Assembly: GCF_014197535.1 (NCBI RefSeq)
Contig: NZ_JACIFV010000033.1
Coordinates: 1 to 53,136, forward strand
DNA: 53,136 nucleotides
Origin: Rhizobium aethiopicum
Lineage (GTDB): Bacteria; Pseudomonadota; Alphaproteobacteria; Rhizobiales; Rhizobiaceae
Reading direction: 5' to 3'
Shown: positions 50,962 to 53,136 of the stretch, in pieces
Position numbering within the stretch: position 1 is the stretch's first letter
Layout of the letters: each line of letters starts with the position of its first letter
Notes under the pieces: model-generated
Told to the model about the DNA's origin: nothing
Database searches by the model: none
What the model saw: only the letters and a program-made list of their open reading frames with translations
Position numbers and translations under genes: made by a program

Positions 50962-52932
50962 ATGAAGAGCATTAAGAATTTCGGGATCGCGGTGCGCCTC
51001 ACCCTCGGTTTCAGTTTCCTGCTTCTGCTGATGGCCGCCTTGACCATCTATTCGGCGGAGAAGGTTGCCGAGATCGACGGCAACCTTGAAACGATCAACG
51101 ACGTCAACAGCGTGAAGCAGCGGTTTGCCATCAATTATCGCGGCAGCGTGCACGACCGGGCGATCGCCATTCGCGACGTGACCCTGGTGACATCGGCCGA
51201 TGAACGCAAGAGCGCCGAGGCATTGATCGAAAAACTTGCGGCGACCTACGCCGAAAACGAAAAGCGCATGGCCGATATGGTCTCATCTCCGGCAGGCGCG
51301 ACGGATCAGGAAAAATCCATCCTCAAGGAGATCGCCGACATACAGGGGAAAACCAATCCTCTGGTAGCGGAGATCATCGCGCTGCAGGAGAAGGGCGACG
51401 GCGAGCACGCCCGCAAGATCCTGCTCGAACAGGCGCGGCCGGCCTTCGTCGCCTGGCTCGGCGCCATCAACAAATTCATCGATTATCAGGAGGCGCTGAA
51501 CAAATCGGTCGGCGGCGAAGTTCGCAGTGCGGCAAGCAGCTTCAAGCCGGTCGCGCTGACGGCGCTCGCCATTGCGGCTCTTCTTTCCATCATTGCCGCG
51601 ACCATCACATCTCGCACGATCGTCGGCCCGCTGGCAAAACTTCAGCTTTCGCTGAAGGCGATGGCTGAGGGCAATCTCGAGGGCGACCGTCATCTCGAAG
51701 CGCGGGGCGATGAGATCGGCAAGCTCGCGCGAGCCGTGGCGGGTCTGCGTGATGCGATTTCGACAAAGGCGGAACGGGAAGCCGATGCAGAAGCCAAACG
51801 GGCCGTCGTGGAACGGCACCGGCTGGAGCAGGATGCCGATGAACGCCGCACCCTTGCCGAGCAGACGGACAAGGCTGTCGGCCAGCTTGGCGACGCCTTG
51901 CAGGCGCTTGCTGACGGCGACCTCACGCAGCAGATCGATACCCCGTTCATTCCGTCGCTGGAAAAGCTCCGGGCAGACTTCAACGCCGCGGTCGAAAAGC
52001 TACGCGCCGCCATGCAGAAGGTTTCTCAGAACGCCAGCGCAATTGCGGCCGGCGCGCAGGAAATCCGTTCCGCTTCGGACGATCTCGCCAAGCGGACCGA
52101 ACAGCAGGCCGCCTCTGTCGAGGAAACCGCTGCTGCCCTGGAAGAGATCACGACCACTGTCGCCGACTCGAGCAACAGGGCTGTGGAGGCCGGGCAGCTT
52201 GTTCGCAAGACCAAGGACAATGCGGAACGCTCGGGCAGCGTCGTTCGCGACGCGGTCGACGCCATGGGCAAGATCGAATCCTCGGCCACCGAAATCGGCA
52301 GCATCATCGGCGTCATCGATGAGATCGCGTTCCAGACCAACCTGCTGGCATTGAATGCCGGCGTCGAAGCGGCGCGTGCCGGTGAAGCAGGCAAGGGCTT
52401 TGCCGTCGTCGCCCAGGAAGTGCGTGAATTGGCGCAGCGTTCCGCCAAGGCGGCAAAGGAAATCAAAGAACTGATCAACGCCTCGAACGGCCACGTCAAA
52501 AACGGCGTCGCCTTGGTTGGCGAGACCGGAAAAGCCCTGCAGGAGATCGCAACGCAGGTGCAACAGGTCGACGGCAATGTCGGCGCTATCGTCGGTGCTT
52601 CGCAGGAGCAGGCGACGGGGCTGAAGGAGATCAACACCGCCGTCAACAGAATGGACCAGGGCACGCAGCAAAACGCCGCCATGGTGGAGGAAGCCACAGC
52701 CGCAGCTCATAAGCTCGCCAGGGAAGCCGACGCGCTGTTCCAGCTTCTGGGCCAGTTCAACATCGGCGGAACGGTGGCGCCGAAACGAATATCGCAGCCG
52801 GCGGCCGCGGCACAGCATGCTCAACCCGTGGCCTCGCCGGCCCGCCAGATGGTTGCCAGAGTGAGCAAGTCGTTCCAGGCGAATGCGACCCAAGGGAACG
52901 CAGCATTGGCCGGCGATTGGGAAGAGTTCTGA
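50962..52932 (+). CDS. Methyl-accepting chemotaxis protein
   Basis: This 656-residue chemoreceptor has a first membrane segment near residues 10-32 (LTLGFSFLLLLMAALTIYSA), a periplasmic four-helix-type sensor (to about 193), a second membrane segment near 196-217, a HAMP domain, a second HAMP-like segment (LQALADGDLTQQI), and the signalling domain with the conserved hairpin EIAFQTNLLALNAGVEAARA near residue 454. The last five residues, DWEEF, fit the tether that recruits CheR and CheB. The ATG at 50962 is five bases after GGAGAG; a GTG two codons earlier is less likely. The ligand is unknown. A terminator follows. Confidence 0.95.
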   Translation: MKSIKNFGIAVRLTLGFSFLLLLMAALTIYSAEKVAEIDGNLETINDVNSVKQRFAINYRGSVHDRAIAIRDVTLVTSADERKSAEALIEKLAATYAENEKRMADMVSSPAGATDQEKSILKEIADIQGKTNPLVAEIIALQEKGDGEHARKILLEQARPAFVAWLGAINKFIDYQEALNKSVGGEVRSAASSFKPVALTALAIAALLSIIAATITSRTIVGPLAKLQLSLKAMAEGNLEGDRHLEARGDEIGKLARAVAGLRDAISTKAEREADAEAKRAVVERHRLEQDADERRTLAEQTDKAVGQLGDALQALADGDLTQQIDTPFIPSLEKLRADFNAAVEKLRAAMQKVSQNASAIAAGAQEIRSASDDLAKRTEQQAASVEETAAALEEITTTVADSSNRAVEAGQLVRKTKDNAERSGSVVRDAVDAMGKIESSATEIGSIIGVIDEIAFQTNLLALNAGVEAARAGEAGKGFAVVAQEVRELAQRSAKAAKEIKELINASNGHVKNGVALVGETGKALQEIATQVQQVDGNVGAIVGASQEQATGLKEINTAVNRMDQGTQQNAAMVEEATAAAHKLAREADALFQLLGQFNIGGTVAPKRISQPAAAAQHAQPVASPARQMVARVSKSFQANATQGNAALAGDWEEF

Positions 52933-52973
52933 TCGTCAGACCTCTCCTCAGCCTCCGCTGAAAAGCGAAGCGA

Positions 52974-52999
52974 CGAAGGGCAGCATGTGCTGCCCTTCG
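52974..52999 (+). terminator. Terminator of the chemoreceptor gene
   Basis: CGAAGGGCAGCA and TGCTGCCCTTCG (52974-52985 with 52988-52999) form a long stem with a minimal loop. The expected T-run is cut short to CATT, immediately followed by the putative group II intron at 53004. Confidence 0.75.
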
Positions 53000-53003
53000 C
53001 ATT

Positions 53004-53136
53004 GTGCGCCCAGCATGGGCGCACTCTTGTGGGTGCAAGTCCCACCGTAAGCTGGTCATGGCGAGCGAAGAGAAGCGCAACTTTGCAAGGGCGACCGAGC
53101 GTGGGGAGGAAGCGTGGATCGAACCTGCGGGCCGAT
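53004..53136 (+). mobile_element. 5' end of a group II intron (truncated by window end)
   Basis: From 53004 the sequence starts GTGCGCCCAGCATGGGCGCA and continues with a GTGGG...CCCAC stem, which resembles the 5' GUGYG end and domain I start of bacterial group II introns. Such introns are ribozymes that move with the help of an intron-encoded reverse transcriptase. Only the first 133 bp lie in the window, so the reverse transcriptase and domain V are not visible. The start is four bases behind the chemoreceptor terminator stem, and insertion behind terminator hairpins is known for class C introns; class here is not determined. Confidence 0.7.

Noticed and set aside
1..53136. CRISPR array, tRNA, rRNA or prophage genes
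   Set aside because: No regularly spaced identical repeats of array type, no cloverleaf pattern and no phage structural genes were noticed on reading; a covariance-model scan was not possible here.

Overview
The window looks like a high-GC alphaproteobacterial replicon of the Rhizobium/Sinorhizobium/Agrobacterium group, probably a plasmid or accessory chromosomal region rich in catabolic operons. Reasons: the density of ABC importers, the fused carnitine dehydrogenase-thioesterase, rhizobial-type small hypothetical proteins, a chemoreceptor ending in DWEEF, and the codon use. No replication, tRNA, rRNA, CRISPR or phage genes were seen. The species is an inference.

Layout. (1) 1-190: two copies of a 10-bp repeat that may be the end of an insertion sequence lying outside the window. 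(2) 192-7918: a sugar-uptake locus. A minus-strand operon encodes a Tat-exported binding protein, two CUT1 permeases, a LacI regulator, an RbsD/FucU mutarotase and a ribokinase; the MalK-type ATPase is divergent. Two identical perfect 14-bp palindromes lie in the divergent promoter. (3) 8110-17055: unrelated single genes (small hypothetical, isochorismatase-like hydrolase, CHASE4-GGDEF-EAL protein, amino-acid binding protein, formaldehyde dehydrogenase FdhA, small hypothetical, EamA exporter, LysR regulator). (4) 17030-24548: a carnitine/butyrobetaine catabolic block with a GlxA/CdhR-like regulator divergent from BKACE, carnitine dehydrogenase-thioesterase, acyl-CoA dehydrogenase, ADP-forming CoA ligase and a CaiD-like crotonase. 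(5) 24664-35281: a Dpp-type ABC transporter, an HTH regulator with an unrecognised C-terminal domain, a second paralogous binding protein, an S15/CocE hydrolase and an HSL-type esterase. (6) 35544-38185: an ECF sigma factor translationally coupled to a membrane-anchored von Willebrand A protein. (7) 38243-48613: a gluconate/idonate-type regulon with its own LacI/GntR-like repressor and an RbsABC-like importer; a perfect 16-bp palindrome occurs twice, with two degenerate copies at the regulator promoter. (8) 48712-52932: a small dimeric-barrel protein, a luciferase-like monooxygenase and a methyl-accepting chemotaxis protein. (9) 53004-end: the apparent 5' end of a group II intron placed just behind the chemoreceptor terminator.

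How the genes work together. Blocks 4 and 5 read as one catabolic programme. The CoA ligase, acyl-CoA dehydrogenase and CaiD-like hydratase could take gamma-butyrobetaine or crotonobetaine to carnitinyl-CoA. Carnitine dehydrogenase, BKACE and the fused thioesterase would take carnitine to acetoacetate and glycine betaine. The adjoining importer with two binding proteins and two hydrolases may bring in and open conjugated forms of these quaternary amines; that last step is inference. Block 7 would import a sugar acid or related sugar, interconvert it through idonate/ketogluconate-type dehydrogenases and phosphorylate gluconate, under the control of one repressor.
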